Part shown: piece by piece, positions 35,522-44,877 of the stretch
Layout: each line of letters opens with the position of its first letter
Numbering within the stretch: position 1 is the stretch's first letter
From: Spirosoma lacussanchae
Lineage (GTDB): Bacteria > Bacteroidota > Bacteroidia > Cytophagales > Spirosomataceae
Assembly: GCF_005870035.1 (NCBI RefSeq)
Contig: NZ_SWJG01000012.1
Location: 62,001-126,000 of the forward strand
DNA: 64,000 bases
Reading direction: 5' to 3'
Position numbers and translations under genes: made by a program
The notes under the pieces: model-generated
Seen by the model: only the letters and a program-made list of their open reading frames with translations
What the model was told of the DNA's origin: nothing
Database searches by the model: none

Positions 35522-36646
35522 TTATCGATTCAGTAGCACACGCATTCCTACCCCGCCAGCGTAACGAGTAGTCGCAAGGGAAAAATCGGTAACGTGTTCG
35601 GCCACACCACCCAACGCAGCAAAAGCGGCTGCTATCAGAAAACGGTTCAGGGTACGCCGGTACTCGGCCTGGGCCGACCAAAGCTGCCGGTCAAGATACC
35701 GGCCCTGCACAAAGCCGCGTAACATAGTTGGCCCTCCCAGTTTGGGCAACTCCCGCAGCGGAATAGTTCCCGTTGTGAACTGCCCAACGGCTTGCAGACC
35801 AACCATATTTTTCGCATTCAGCGGTACGTACCGGCGCAAATCAACAGACTGTTCAGTGTAATCGAACTGACTACCGAATTTGTGGCTATACATCTGAAAG
35901 GCCCACTCAGCGTACCAGCCCCGCGTCGGGCTGAACGGGTTATCCCGGTAATCAGCCAATAGGGTTGGCCCCAGGGCCGACACCACACTGCCCTGACTGC
36001 CCGGCAACGATTCGTGCAGGGGCTGGCCCTGACTCAACTGCACGTTTTGCGTGTTAGAATAATAGTAGCTGAGGCCCGCGAAAAAACGCCCTTTTACTCG
36101 TCGCCAGAACCGATGTTGCACGTACCAACGTTGATAACTTAACACGTAGAACTCGCGCTCATTCAGGGTTTGATTGCCTACGCCCCAATAATCTTCCGAA
36201 AAATCAACGTAGCCGCCCCGCCCCCGCATTACGTACCGTTCAGCCGCGCCATAGGTATTCCATACACCCTCTGCGGCCAGTTGCCGACGGGTGCTGTAAA
36301 GAACATGAACGAAGGCGTATGAATCGCGGGTACGTCGATTGAGCGAGTCGAGCCGTTGCCAGTACCGGCTGTGAAAGCGGGGTTTATCAGCTCGCCCCGT
36401 CCCTGCGTTGTAAAAGTAATCGAGAGTGATGCCGCCTTTCACGCCAATTTCCGGCCCCGACTGTAATACGGGTAGCGGCACAAAGCGCAACGGGCGGCTC
36501 GTCAGCGAATCAGGATGCAGTTTGCGCCAGAACGAAGAACGTGGCTGTGCCTGCACGGAAGACAGCACGACTTGCCCAAACAGAATCAGCAGGCCAAACA
36601 GGCGGGGCCAACACGCAGAGACTGGAAGCAAGCAAACCGGTTGCAT
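35522..36646 (-). CDS. BamA/Omp85-type outer-membrane barrel protein
   Basis: 374 residues from ATG 36646 (MQPVCLL), giving a signal peptide that ends near SSVQAQ; an ATG at 36685 is less likely. The protein is beta-strand rich throughout and has the surface-antigen hallmark LGGPTMLRGFVQGRYLDRQ near the C-terminus, typical of Omp85 barrels (RGF/RGY motif). It has no POTRA domains, so it is a barrel-only member, as is frequent in Bacteroidota. The role, possibly lipid or protein translocation, is unknown. Confidence 0.8.
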   Translation of the reverse strand: MQPVCLLPVSACWPRLFGLLILFGQVVLSSVQAQPRSSFWRKLHPDSLTSRPLRFVPLPVLQSGPEIGVKGGITLDYFYNAGTGRADKPRFHSRYWQRLDSLNRRTRDSYAFVHVLYSTRRQLAAEGVWNTYGAAERYVMRGRGGYVDFSEDYWGVGNQTLNEREFYVLSYQRWYVQHRFWRRVKGRFFAGLSYYYSNTQNVQLSQGQPLHESLPGSQGSVVSALGPTLLADYRDNPFSPTRGWYAEWAFQMYSHKFGSQFDYTEQSVDLRRYVPLNAKNMVGLQAVGQFTTGTIPLRELPKLGGPTMLRGFVQGRYLDRQLWSAQAEYRRTLNRFLIAAAFAALGGVAEHVTDFSLATTRYAGGVGMRVLLNR

Positions 36647-36705
36647 ATGGGTGTTGATTGACAAGTTAGTACGGAAAACACTCAATCTTCAAGCCCTGAA
36701 ATCAG

Positions 36706-37497
36706 CTAATTCACTGACAAAGCACTGATGCCAAACGTTCGCTTCATAAAAGGACGCTCGACAACGTAGTAAAAACCAAACACCAACAATTGATTAAGAG
36801 CCGCGAAGAGGAGGCCATAAAATGAGTGGTAGTACAAGGCAATTCCGTACACCTGAAGCTGTCCGACTCCATACATAGGATTGGCTAAATACCGGTAAGG
36901 GCCTCTGACGACAAAACCGCCAACGGCGCGGCCCAGAAACATATACTTCCAGTAATACACCGGCAGGCCCACCACCAACGCAGACCAAATCTTCACAGCC
37001 GTACCGGTGAAAATCAACACTATCGCCAGAATCGTAATTATGGAGTCCATTGACTGAAATGCAGGGAGTGTACTCGCCGTTTGCTGGCTGATATGCGTTA
37101 ATGCCAGGCCATTATGAAAAAAAGCAAATGCAAACAGGCCCTCAAATGCTCTGAACGCTTTTTCTTCGCCTTTCGCCCCAATCCAGTTAAGGCGAAGTCC
37201 ATGCTGCGGCAAAACACTACTTATCAAACCGAGATAGAGCAGCATCGACAGCATAACGTATGCTACGCAAAACCAGAGGTCAGTTAGGTCAGGAAGCCCA
37301 TACCAGGCCCAGCCTAACGATACACCCATAACCAACGCACGACGCCAACTCAATCGGTCCAGGATGAAACCGGAGATACCAAGTGTTACGTAAAGAAGAT
37401 TACCCGGTGAGTACAACCCCGCCCTTGTCTGCTCTACCTGCCAGCAACAACTAAATTGACCGGCAGAACGGTTGGCGTTGTTTATTGATTCGTTCAT
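36706..37497 (-). CDS. Membrane methyltransferase of isoprenylcysteine/phospholipid methyltransferase type
   Basis: 263 residues with six or seven membrane segments. The C-terminal part has VVRGPYRYLANPMYGVGQL and later VERPFMKR, the SAM-binding signature of the ICMT/PEMT-like membrane methyltransferases. The substrate cannot be read from the sequence. It lies between the barrel protein and a short membrane protein, all in the same direction. Confidence 0.75.
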   Translation of the reverse strand: MNESINNANRSAGQFSCCWQVEQTRAGLYSPGNLLYVTLGISGFILDRLSWRRALVMGVSLGWAWYGLPDLTDLWFCVAYVMLSMLLYLGLISSVLPQHGLRLNWIGAKGEEKAFRAFEGLFAFAFFHNGLALTHISQQTASTLPAFQSMDSIITILAIVLIFTGTAVKIWSALVVGLPVYYWKYMFLGRAVGGFVVRGPYRYLANPMYGVGQLQVYGIALYYHSFYGLLFAALNQLLVFGFYYVVERPFMKRTFGISALSVN

Positions 37498-37581
37498 AAT
37501 CCGGTGGTTTTATATGTTTATTGGCAATCTTTTACATGGGATACCTTCACACGTAAAAAGCAGGAGACCACCCGTAAACGG

Positions 37582-37707
37582 TTAGCTGAACTGACTCCAG
37601 GCCGCCAGCAATAGCATACCGGCGATTACGGCGTAAAGCAGCCAGTTCAGGTACGTTCGCCAGCTTGGTGTTGGCTGCTTATCACCTGTTTTACAGCATT
37701 CTTTCAT
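37582..37707 (-). CDS. Small single-TM protein with CC motif, 41 residues
   Basis: An ATG at 37707 opens 41 codons. The N-terminus is MKECCKTGDKQPTP, followed by WRTYLNWLLYAVIAGMLLLA, one membrane segment, and a short tail. The vicinal Cys pair at the N-terminus is cytoplasmic if the helix is N-in. It lies 19 bases downstream of the GT87 gene start region's end (ATG 18 bases before the next gene's stop) and has good composition. Its function is unknown; metal binding by the Cys pair is a guess. Confidence 0.6.
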   Translation of the reverse strand: MKECCKTGDKQPTPSWRTYLNWLLYAVIAGMLLLAAWSQFS

Positions 37708-37725
37708 TGCACTACTGGGATATGA

Positions 37726-38955
37726 CTACCGGTTAACATGGTTCCGGGCTTGAATAAGCCGCGCATTGACAACAGCCGCAACTCCAAATAAGAATAAGAC
37801 CAGATAGGTAATCAGGCTGAAGCCCTGAACGTAGTCAGACAAACGACCTCCCAACAGATCGCTGGTCATCAGCCCAACGGCGATGCTTACGACGGTCATT
37901 ACTTTTCTCAGCCTGAACAGGCTTAGTTCGGTCAGGTACTGATACAATCCTGCTACAACGGGAAGGAGCGTAACATGATGGCCTTCCCACGACACGCCGG
38001 CCACAAGAAGTATTGTCAGGTACGTTAGGAGCAGTACCGGAAGGGCCGCCTGCCGACGGGTTTTCCAGGCGAAATAGTACGTGATGCCCACCAGGGCAAG
38101 GCGAACAATCAGACTGATTTTATTCACTAGGGCCAACTGCCATTCCGCGATGTGATACCGAATGCCGTTAATGTCGGGATGGGCCGTCAACAGTTTCGAT
38201 AACGTAGCGGAAATGCCAAATGCAATCCAGTCGGTATATACCCGTCCTTCGAGTAAGAATGGCCGGAACACAACATACCAGTAATCGAGATAATCCTGAA
38301 TGCCCTGCGCAACGCCCCGTTGCAGAAAGACAAGCAACGCAAAAAGCAGGCTGTAGCCACCGACCTTCCATAAGGTAGAAACAGGACGACGAATCAGCAG
38401 AACGACGACCAGCAAAATCGGCATCACTTTAACCCACATAGCCAGTGTGAGCAGCAGCAGGCCCAGGTTTTCCCGTCCGCGCACGTAACTATATAGCCCA
38501 CCAACGCTCAGCAGGGCTACCCCCTCGTTGACGTTCACCCAAATAATGTTATGCCAATAGTATCGGATTGTGGCGATGACGGCGATGAGCAGGGCGGTTC
38601 GCGTAAAGCGGTTGGGGGAAAAATGTACCAACAACAGGTACGTTAGTCCGATTAGGCCCAGCCAAGCGGCAAAATTGAAAAAAGTAAATAGCCCAGTGGC
38701 AACCGGAAAAGGGAAAATAGCCAGTAGCTGAAACAGCCACGCTGCAACGGGCGGATAGATGTATTCCTGAGCACCCGGTATTGGCTCGTATAAAGGGGTG
38801 TCGGCCATGAATTTCAGGCCAGCCGCCCAGAAAATATACGGATCACCGTGTTCATCCTGCGTGTAGGCTTCGCGAATGGAAAAAACTATAGCCAGTATAA
38901 AGAAAGCCAGCAGAACGTACCAGAATCGGCGGGCAAGGGTAGAAAGAGATTGCAT
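37726..38955 (-). CDS. GT87-type polyprenyl-phosphate-dependent glycosyltransferase
   Basis: 409 residues with about ten membrane segments. The first loop after TM1 holds DPYIFWAAGLKFMADTPLYEP and YIYPPVAAWLFQL, the arrangement of GT-C glycosyltransferases of family 87 (DUF2029), which use lipid-linked sugars. Such enzymes act on envelope glycans. The GT61 gene lies just upstream in the same direction, so both may serve one glycan pathway. Confidence 0.85.
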   Translation of the reverse strand: MQSLSTLARRFWYVLLAFFILAIVFSIREAYTQDEHGDPYIFWAAGLKFMADTPLYEPIPGAQEYIYPPVAAWLFQLLAIFPFPVATGLFTFFNFAAWLGLIGLTYLLLVHFSPNRFTRTALLIAVIATIRYYWHNIIWVNVNEGVALLSVGGLYSYVRGRENLGLLLLTLAMWVKVMPILLVVVLLIRRPVSTLWKVGGYSLLFALLVFLQRGVAQGIQDYLDYWYVVFRPFLLEGRVYTDWIAFGISATLSKLLTAHPDINGIRYHIAEWQLALVNKISLIVRLALVGITYYFAWKTRRQAALPVLLLTYLTILLVAGVSWEGHHVTLLPVVAGLYQYLTELSLFRLRKVMTVVSIAVGLMTSDLLGGRLSDYVQGFSLITYLVLFLFGVAAVVNARLIQARNHVNR

Positions 38956-38986
38956 TCGTTACGGTAGTTGGTGGTGGACAGGGTAC

Positions 38987-40210
38987 TTACGTACCCAGCA
39001 TTTTTTTCAGGCACTGCTCTATCTCCGGGATAGACACCGTTATATCGTCTTCGAGGCCCCGCGTCCAATTTCCGGGATGAGCTTCTCCCTGAAAATAAGC
39101 CGCATACCGCATACTAAGTACGTTGGCTAAATAGCGAAAAAAGTCGGGGTAATAGGTGGGTGCGAAAAGCTCCAGCAGTTGCGTTCCTGGCTGGCACCAG
39201 ATCAGGTTGCTGAACGACGCGCCATGTGGCCCTACAATGAAATCAGCATCCCGATAAATGGCCGCCTGTTCCGTAACAGAACGGGGTACATCGTCAATAA
39301 TCTGAAATTCATACTGGTTGAGTAGCTGAATTAGCGCGGCTTCGTTTGTGATTCGGCGTCGGCAGTTCCGGCTGATATAGATGCGCTTTCTGCGCGTGTC
39401 GGGGGCCGGAAGCTGCGGTAGTATATACGTTCGGAGCGCGTTTATATCCGCCAGATTCGGGTAGAACCAGTGGCCGGCATTAGCTACGATACACTCCCTG
39501 AATTGTACGCTGGTTTTGCGCGTATCAATAAGTTGATGTGCTTCAACACCCAGTAAAGCCATGAAATCACGCTCGTAGGCAGTTCCAAATTGGGGGTACG
39601 CTACGGTTGCATTACGAAATACCGCTTCGGGCAGCACGCCCTTGATGCGGGCCAGTTTTGCCGCTACCAAAAACACAAAATCATAATACCCACCCCAAAT
39701 AATACCGTCCAGATAGTGGCTCCAGGGAGCGATCACGGTCTGTACGGTTATCGACTGCCGACGTTGCCGATGGAGTACGTTTTGGTAAAAATCGTCGGTA
39801 TTGATGTCCGTACAAGGTATGTTTCGCTCGGTCAGCACACTGCCGTAGGGGCGCAGTTCGGCCCCTGCCGCAGGGGTCTTGTACCGCCAGACCGAAACGG
39901 GTTCAGTTTCGGTCTGAGTCTGGGGGTAATAGACTTTGGAGGGATCAATCAGGTCAACGACCTCCTCCATGCATAGCGCATTGGCCGGGTAGGTTACTAA
40001 GCTATAGGGGCGGAGGAAAGCTTCGGTCTGCTCTTTATCCAGAAACTGGTAACCCGCCAGACGATACCCTACCCGGACTCCTTTCCTCAGCACAAGCCTA
40101 CTTAGTTGAATGAATTGCTGACGGACACGTTTTACGCGCTTCGTCCAGGAGGTATGCACCGCCACGGGTTTCACCGGGAGCAAGTCAGTAGGCATAGTGA
40201 TGGAGTACAA
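38987..40210 (-). CDS. Glycosyltransferase family 61 protein
   Basis: 407 residues, soluble. The C-terminal half has RRKRIYISRNCRRRITNEAA and DFIVGPHGASFSNLIWCQPG, the signature of GT61 (DUF563) enzymes. These transfer sugars such as xylose or GlcNAc to glycans. A second ATG five codons in (40195) is an alternative start. The partner is probably the GT87 gene downstream. No link to copper is apparent. Confidence 0.85.
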   Translation of the reverse strand: MYSITMPTDLLPVKPVAVHTSWTKRVKRVRQQFIQLSRLVLRKGVRVGYRLAGYQFLDKEQTEAFLRPYSLVTYPANALCMEEVVDLIDPSKVYYPQTQTETEPVSVWRYKTPAAGAELRPYGSVLTERNIPCTDINTDDFYQNVLHRQRRQSITVQTVIAPWSHYLDGIIWGGYYDFVFLVAAKLARIKGVLPEAVFRNATVAYPQFGTAYERDFMALLGVEAHQLIDTRKTSVQFRECIVANAGHWFYPNLADINALRTYILPQLPAPDTRRKRIYISRNCRRRITNEAALIQLLNQYEFQIIDDVPRSVTEQAAIYRDADFIVGPHGASFSNLIWCQPGTQLLELFAPTYYPDFFRYLANVLSMRYAAYFQGEAHPGNWTRGLEDDITVSIPEIEQCLKKMLGT

Positions 40211-40245
40211 ATGGGGTTAAATTGGGAGTTCATGATAGTTCCCGA

Positions 40246-42102
40246 TTAGGGGATAACTTCCTTTGTCTCGCCACAGGTCAACATTTGATCGCCGAAGTAT
40301 GGGTTGCGAATGGGCTTTTTGTCGCTAAGCCAATAACTGCCTTTGTTATTCAGGGCCATTGGGCAGAACTGACGATACACGGGTTTATCGGTCACGCCAA
40401 ACGCTTTGATACTCCGGTACAATCCTTCTTCAAACTGAGCATAAGCCGTTCGTTGCTTTTCCAGGTCAGTAGTCATGTTAAGGGCTTTTAAGGCAGCATT
40501 CATGGTGTTCAGGTAGGTCATCCAGTCGGTATGAGCTGCACCCGAAAGCAACATCATATCCACACCCGCTAAGGCTTTTCCGACCCCTCCCGCCAGCGTT
40601 TTGGCCTGTTCCGAATTCGCGCCGATCAAGGCTTCGGTCAACTTCAGCGAAGTTTCATAGACAATTGTCAACTGCTTTATAAAGGTGTGCGGGGCTTTAT
40701 GGCTTTTGGGAATAGTGGCAGCATTGGCTACGGACCGGGCCGCTGGTGCGGTGGGGTTGCTTTCCAGAGTGGGGGTCGATTTCACACCTTCTTCAACTTC
40801 GGCAGTAATGGGGTTAATACCCTTTTTAAGAATCAGTTCGCTGTACAGCAGATAGGCCCCCGACATTGCTACCTGTTCATCACCATTTAGCCCGTTGGTA
40901 ATGGACACCTGCTGATCCGTTTCGGTACCGGTCTGTACCCGGCGGGGCTGAAAAACCGACCCATCGGGCTGTCCCTGACCCGTCTGCACGAACACGACCG
41001 CTCCCTGTCCGGCCCGCACCACGGCATCGGCCGGCAGCGTCAGCCCGCGCTGTACGCCGTGCCGAAGCAACACCCGTGCCTGCTGGCCGGGCTGGAACCG
41101 CCCCCCTGGATTGGGCATTACCGCCCGCATCACCAGTACCTGACTACCGGCCCGGTATTCGGGGTTAATAAACGTCACCCGCGCATTCATCGTCGGACTG
41201 GTTTCATAGCCCACCACCTGTACGGGCACCCGGTCGCCAACCTTCACAAACCGGGCTTCACCCGCATACAACTCGGCTTCGACCCAAAGCTGGCCCAGGT
41301 TAGCCAAACGATACAGCAACGCCCCTTCACCCACGTACTGCCCCTCACTGGCGGCAATCTCCGTAACGGTGCCACCTGCCGGTGCCACAAATGGAATACG
41401 CGGTTGCACGTTCCGGGTTTTGGCTAACCCGGTAATCTGTTCAGCGGTCATGCCATACAGCCGAAGTTTCTGTTCGGCAGCCCGCCGGAAGTCTTCATAG
41501 CGCGGCTCGTTCAGTTCTTCGGCCTGCCGAAGGGCTAACAGGTATTCCTGCTGCTGAGTAAGCAGGGGTTCGCTGTATATTTCATATAATACCTGCCCTT
41601 TGCGGATGGGCTGACCCGTCTCTTTCACGTAGAGCCGCTCGATTCGGCCCACTACCCGGCTGCTGATGACATCCGTTTGCTGCTGATCGGCGGCAAGCCG
41701 GGCGTTCAGTACGGTACTGTTGCCAATATTGCCCGATGCTACCGGCTGAACCATCACGTTGGCAAGCTGCATCTGGCTTTCGCTGAGCATAATCTCGGTG
41801 GCTATTTCGCCGGTCTTCGCCACGGGCACCAAATCCATGCCACAAATGGGGCAGGAGCCGGGCTTGTCCTGCACAATTTGCGGGTGCATGGGGCAGGTGT
41901 ACGTAATTTTTTCCGCCCCGTCCGGCCCGTGATTATGGCCACTATGGTCGTCGCTGGCGGCTACCGCTGCGGAATCGGCCTGGTCATTGTCGGTCTTTTC
42001 GCCCGACTGGCAGGCGGCATTCAGCACCAGCATCAGCAGGAAAGACCAGCGCAGCCCGGCTGATCGCAGCCCGGCCCAACCATATTTCTTTTGTTTCAGC
42101 AT
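40246..42102 (-). CDS. cusB: RND efflux periplasmic adaptor (CusB-like) with heavy-metal-binding and DUF3347 domains
   Basis: 618 residues, lipoprotein (LNAAC, Cys31). A His-rich stretch (DDHSGHNHGPDG) is followed by the heavy-metal-binding domain CPMHPQIVQDKPGSCPICGM, the membrane-fusion-protein hairpin and barrel domains, and a C-terminal DUF3347 domain with FCPMALNNKG and NPYFGDQML. DUF3347 also occurs as a stand-alone protein at 51560-52051. It is the last gene of the efflux operon, two bases after a second adaptor gene. It should bind Cu(I)/Ag(I) and link the permease to the outer-membrane channel. Confidence 0.92.
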   Translation of the reverse strand: MLKQKKYGWAGLRSAGLRWSFLLMLVLNAACQSGEKTDNDQADSAAVAASDDHSGHNHGPDGAEKITYTCPMHPQIVQDKPGSCPICGMDLVPVAKTGEIATEIMLSESQMQLANVMVQPVASGNIGNSTVLNARLAADQQQTDVISSRVVGRIERLYVKETGQPIRKGQVLYEIYSEPLLTQQQEYLLALRQAEELNEPRYEDFRRAAEQKLRLYGMTAEQITGLAKTRNVQPRIPFVAPAGGTVTEIAASEGQYVGEGALLYRLANLGQLWVEAELYAGEARFVKVGDRVPVQVVGYETSPTMNARVTFINPEYRAGSQVLVMRAVMPNPGGRFQPGQQARVLLRHGVQRGLTLPADAVVRAGQGAVVFVQTGQGQPDGSVFQPRRVQTGTETDQQVSITNGLNGDEQVAMSGAYLLYSELILKKGINPITAEVEEGVKSTPTLESNPTAPAARSVANAATIPKSHKAPHTFIKQLTIVYETSLKLTEALIGANSEQAKTLAGGVGKALAGVDMMLLSGAAHTDWMTYLNTMNAALKALNMTTDLEKQRTAYAQFEEGLYRSIKAFGVTDKPVYRQFCPMALNNKGSYWLSDKKPIRNPYFGDQMLTCGETKEVIP

Positions 42103-42104
42103 GG

Positions 42105-43553
42105 CTATTTTGTGGTGGCTACGTTAACAAAACTTTCGCTGTCGATTAAAAATTGGGCATTGCGGGCAACGACCTGCTCACCCGTCAGCCCGCTGGTGAT
42201 GGCAACATACCCACCTGTTTGCTGACCGATCTGCACCCGCACGGGCCGGAAGGTATTAGCCGCATCTTCTTGTTGCACAAAGGCGACCTGCTCGTTGCCT
42301 AAGTCGAGTATGGCCGTAGCGGGTAGCCAAAGCCCCGGCCCGCCCGACCGCCGAAGCGTAGCGCGGGCCAGTTGGCCCACCCGCACCGAATTACTCCCCG
42401 GCAGATACGCCCGCACGGTAACGAACTGCCCGTTTCCTTCAATAAAAGGCACTACAAAACTGACCCGTGCCCGGCGCGGAGCCTCGCCCGTCTGGTCGAA
42501 GGCAATGGTCAGCTCGTCGCCGGGTTTGATGCCAGCCGCATCGCGGGCGTAGAGCCGGAACTCGGCCCACAGGCGGCTGGGGTTTACGACCCGGAACAAG
42601 GTTTGCCCGGTCTGGACGTACTGCCCCTCGCGTAGCAGCAACGAGCCAACAACGCCCTCGCTCCCCGGCGCGGGGGTTGGCGTTGCAAACGTGATTTCAT
42701 CCGTACCCGGAGAGCTTCCCCCGTCTGACATACCGCCCCCCATACCTTCTCCACCCCCCATGCCGCTACCGGCTCCGGCACTACCCATGCCGCCAGCAGC
42801 AGGCAAAGGCGGTGTACCCGCCGATTCTTCGATGACATACCCATCATAAGGGCTGTACACAGCCAAGGCATAACTGGGTTTACGAGTACGGGTCAGCTCA
42901 TCAATCTGCCCGTCGGTTACGCCAAGCAATCGAAGCTTTTGTTTGGCTGCGGCAATCAGGGGAGCGTTGTCCGCATCCGCATCGAGTAAATAGAGCAGTT
43001 CACGTTGCGCCGTGACGATGTCGGGGCTGTAGAGTTCCAGTAGTTTCTGGCCCTTGCGAATGGGCTGATAATTAACGCGCACGTATAGCTTTTCGACACG
43101 TCCGCCGAACCGGGCTGGAATCGTGTAAAGTCGCCGGGTGTCGTAGGTTATGATGCCGTTAGCCTGTACGGATACCGCTGCCGTGCGTTGTTCGGGCTGC
43201 ACGGTTGCAATATTGGCCACCACCACCGAGTTAGTGGGTTGTAACAGGGCTTTGAGGTCGGCATTGATCGCCAGACTGTCGCCACCGGCCGTTACTTTTT
43301 TCACCAAATCCATGCCACAAATGGGACACGAACCGGGTTTGCCCTGCACAATCTGCGGGTGCATGGGGCAGGTGTAAGCTTCCTCGGCGGTCTCGTGGGT
43401 ATGACCGCTATGAACCCCTGTATTTGGGTTGGCCGGTGCCGTTGCTTCTTTGTTGTCGTTGTCTGCCTGGCAGCCTGCCAACAGAGTCAGGACAAGCCCG
43501 ACGAGGGAGGCCATCAGCCCCAGCCTGTTCTTATTTCTCCAGTTCTCGCTCAT
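42105..43553 (-). CDS. cusB: RND efflux periplasmic adaptor (CusB-like)
   Basis: 482 residues, lipoprotein (LTLLAGC, Cys28). It has a heavy-metal-binding domain (CPMHPQIVQGKPGSCPICGM) and the adaptor core, with a Gly/Met-rich insert (about 270-310; GMGSAGAGSGMGGGEGMGGG) that may add Met ligands. It lacks the DUF3347 domain of its neighbour. Its start overlaps the end of the TolC-like gene by 23 bases. Two different adaptors in one operon suggest a mixed adaptor ring, which is known for other RND pumps; here it is inference. Confidence 0.92.
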   Translation of the reverse strand: MSENWRNKNRLGLMASLVGLVLTLLAGCQADNDNKEATAPANPNTGVHSGHTHETAEEAYTCPMHPQIVQGKPGSCPICGMDLVKKVTAGGDSLAINADLKALLQPTNSVVVANIATVQPEQRTAAVSVQANGIITYDTRRLYTIPARFGGRVEKLYVRVNYQPIRKGQKLLELYSPDIVTAQRELLYLLDADADNAPLIAAAKQKLRLLGVTDGQIDELTRTRKPSYALAVYSPYDGYVIEESAGTPPLPAAGGMGSAGAGSGMGGGEGMGGGMSDGGSSPGTDEITFATPTPAPGSEGVVGSLLLREGQYVQTGQTLFRVVNPSRLWAEFRLYARDAAGIKPGDELTIAFDQTGEAPRRARVSFVVPFIEGNGQFVTVRAYLPGSNSVRVGQLARATLRRSGGPGLWLPATAILDLGNEQVAFVQQEDAANTFRPVRVQIGQQTGGYVAITSGLTGEQVVARNAQFLIDSESFVNVATTK

Positions 43554-44877
43554 AACTTACAATCATGCGGTAATACTCCTGTAGGCGCGTCAGATAATCC
43601 ATCTGGGTCATGTTCAGTGTTTCCCAAGCATCAATCACCACGAACAGATCGCCTTTGTTCTGCTCGTAGGCAATTAGCTGGGTATCGTAGTTCTTGCGAA
43701 TTGTTGGAATCACCCGCCGTTCATAATTCTCCAACTGCGTTCGCATCGTCCGAATGTCGGTGAGCATCTGGGCCACCATACCCTGCGTTTCAATAAGCAT
43801 TCCTTCGCGTTCGTAGCGCATGGCCGCGATGTCCTGTTCCATGCCTTTGATTTCGGCCTTATACATCCGTGAGGCCCAGGGAAGAACGGGTATCGAGATC
43901 ATCCCCATTATTGTCATCTGGGTTGGCATCATACTCTTCGTGCCAGCCAGGGGCTGCATATGGTCGAAGCGAACCCGGAAATCGGGCCGGGCCTGCGCCC
44001 GCTGCGCTTCAATACCCGCCCGCATACTCAGAATTTGTTTATCCATGCGCAGAATATCTGACCGGATCTGACTGATTTCCTCCGTCGATGGCACAACCGG
44101 CTGCGGTTCGGTGGGGCAGTAGGTGGTGTCAATCCCGAACGCTTCCGTTTGGGGGCGGTTCATCAGCGTGTTCAGGCCAATGCGTTTGCGTTGGATCTCC
44201 GACTCGGTCATTGTCACCATGTTGTCAAGCTCATACAGTCGGCCTTCCGCTTTGTAAATATTGCCCAGACTGCCCTGCTGATACGGGTAACGAATGTCAG
44301 CCAGCTTTTTCATTGTTTGCAGAATCTGCCGGTTCTCGGCCAGCACCGACCGCCGTTTTTCCAGCACCAGCCAGTCGAAGTAAAGCCCTTTGGCATCGGA
44401 GCGGAGCCGGTTGAGCGTGATGCCGCGACCAGCTTCTTCCACAGCCGCTTTCGACCGCTGAAATACTTGCTTCGCCCGTTGTTTGACGGGGTTGGGAATA
44501 TCCTGTTCAATGGCAATCATACCATACCCCATATCCCGCTGATCCATGACCATTTGCATTGGATAGGGGGCCATGAAAACCCCGCCACCTACCATTGGAG
44601 CCATCCAACTCCGAGCCCCTTCAGCATAGGCACGGGCGGCTGCCGCCCGGCTGCTGTAGGGTTTAAGCAGTGGGTTGTCTCGGTCGATACGAACCAACAC
44701 ACTGTCTAAAGCCAGCACCAGGCCGGATGGAGCAGCGGCCGAAGGCCGCACGTACTGGTCAGTCCCCGTCAGCGACTGCACGGCTGACGGGACTGGCTGG
44801 GGCCGCGTCTGGCCCAAACCAACCTGCGTTACCAGCAACGCGGCAAGCAGACTGTTAGTGAGAAGCTTCCAGCACAT
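43531..44877 (-). CDS. cusC: TolC-family outer-membrane efflux channel (CusC-like)
   Basis: 448 residues from ATG 44877 (MCWKLL), which gives a signal peptide ending near VGLGQ; an ATG at 44904 is less likely. The body is helical with two repeats of long heptad-like stretches, typical of TolC outer-membrane factors. It also carries a Met-rich segment (MAPMVGGGVFMAPYPMQMVM). It overlaps cusA by 23 bases and the first adaptor by 23 bases, so the efflux genes are tightly coupled. Confidence 0.88.
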   Translation of the reverse strand: MCWKLLTNSLLAALLVTQVGLGQTRPQPVPSAVQSLTGTDQYVRPSAAAPSGLVLALDSVLVRIDRDNPLLKPYSSRAAAARAYAEGARSWMAPMVGGGVFMAPYPMQMVMDQRDMGYGMIAIEQDIPNPVKQRAKQVFQRSKAAVEEAGRGITLNRLRSDAKGLYFDWLVLEKRRSVLAENRQILQTMKKLADIRYPYQQGSLGNIYKAEGRLYELDNMVTMTESEIQRKRIGLNTLMNRPQTEAFGIDTTYCPTEPQPVVPSTEEISQIRSDILRMDKQILSMRAGIEAQRAQARPDFRVRFDHMQPLAGTKSMMPTQMTIMGMISIPVLPWASRMYKAEIKGMEQDIAAMRYEREGMLIETQGMVAQMLTDIRTMRTQLENYERRVIPTIRKNYDTQLIAYEQNKGDLFVVIDAWETLNMTQMDYLTRLQEYYRMIVSYERELEK

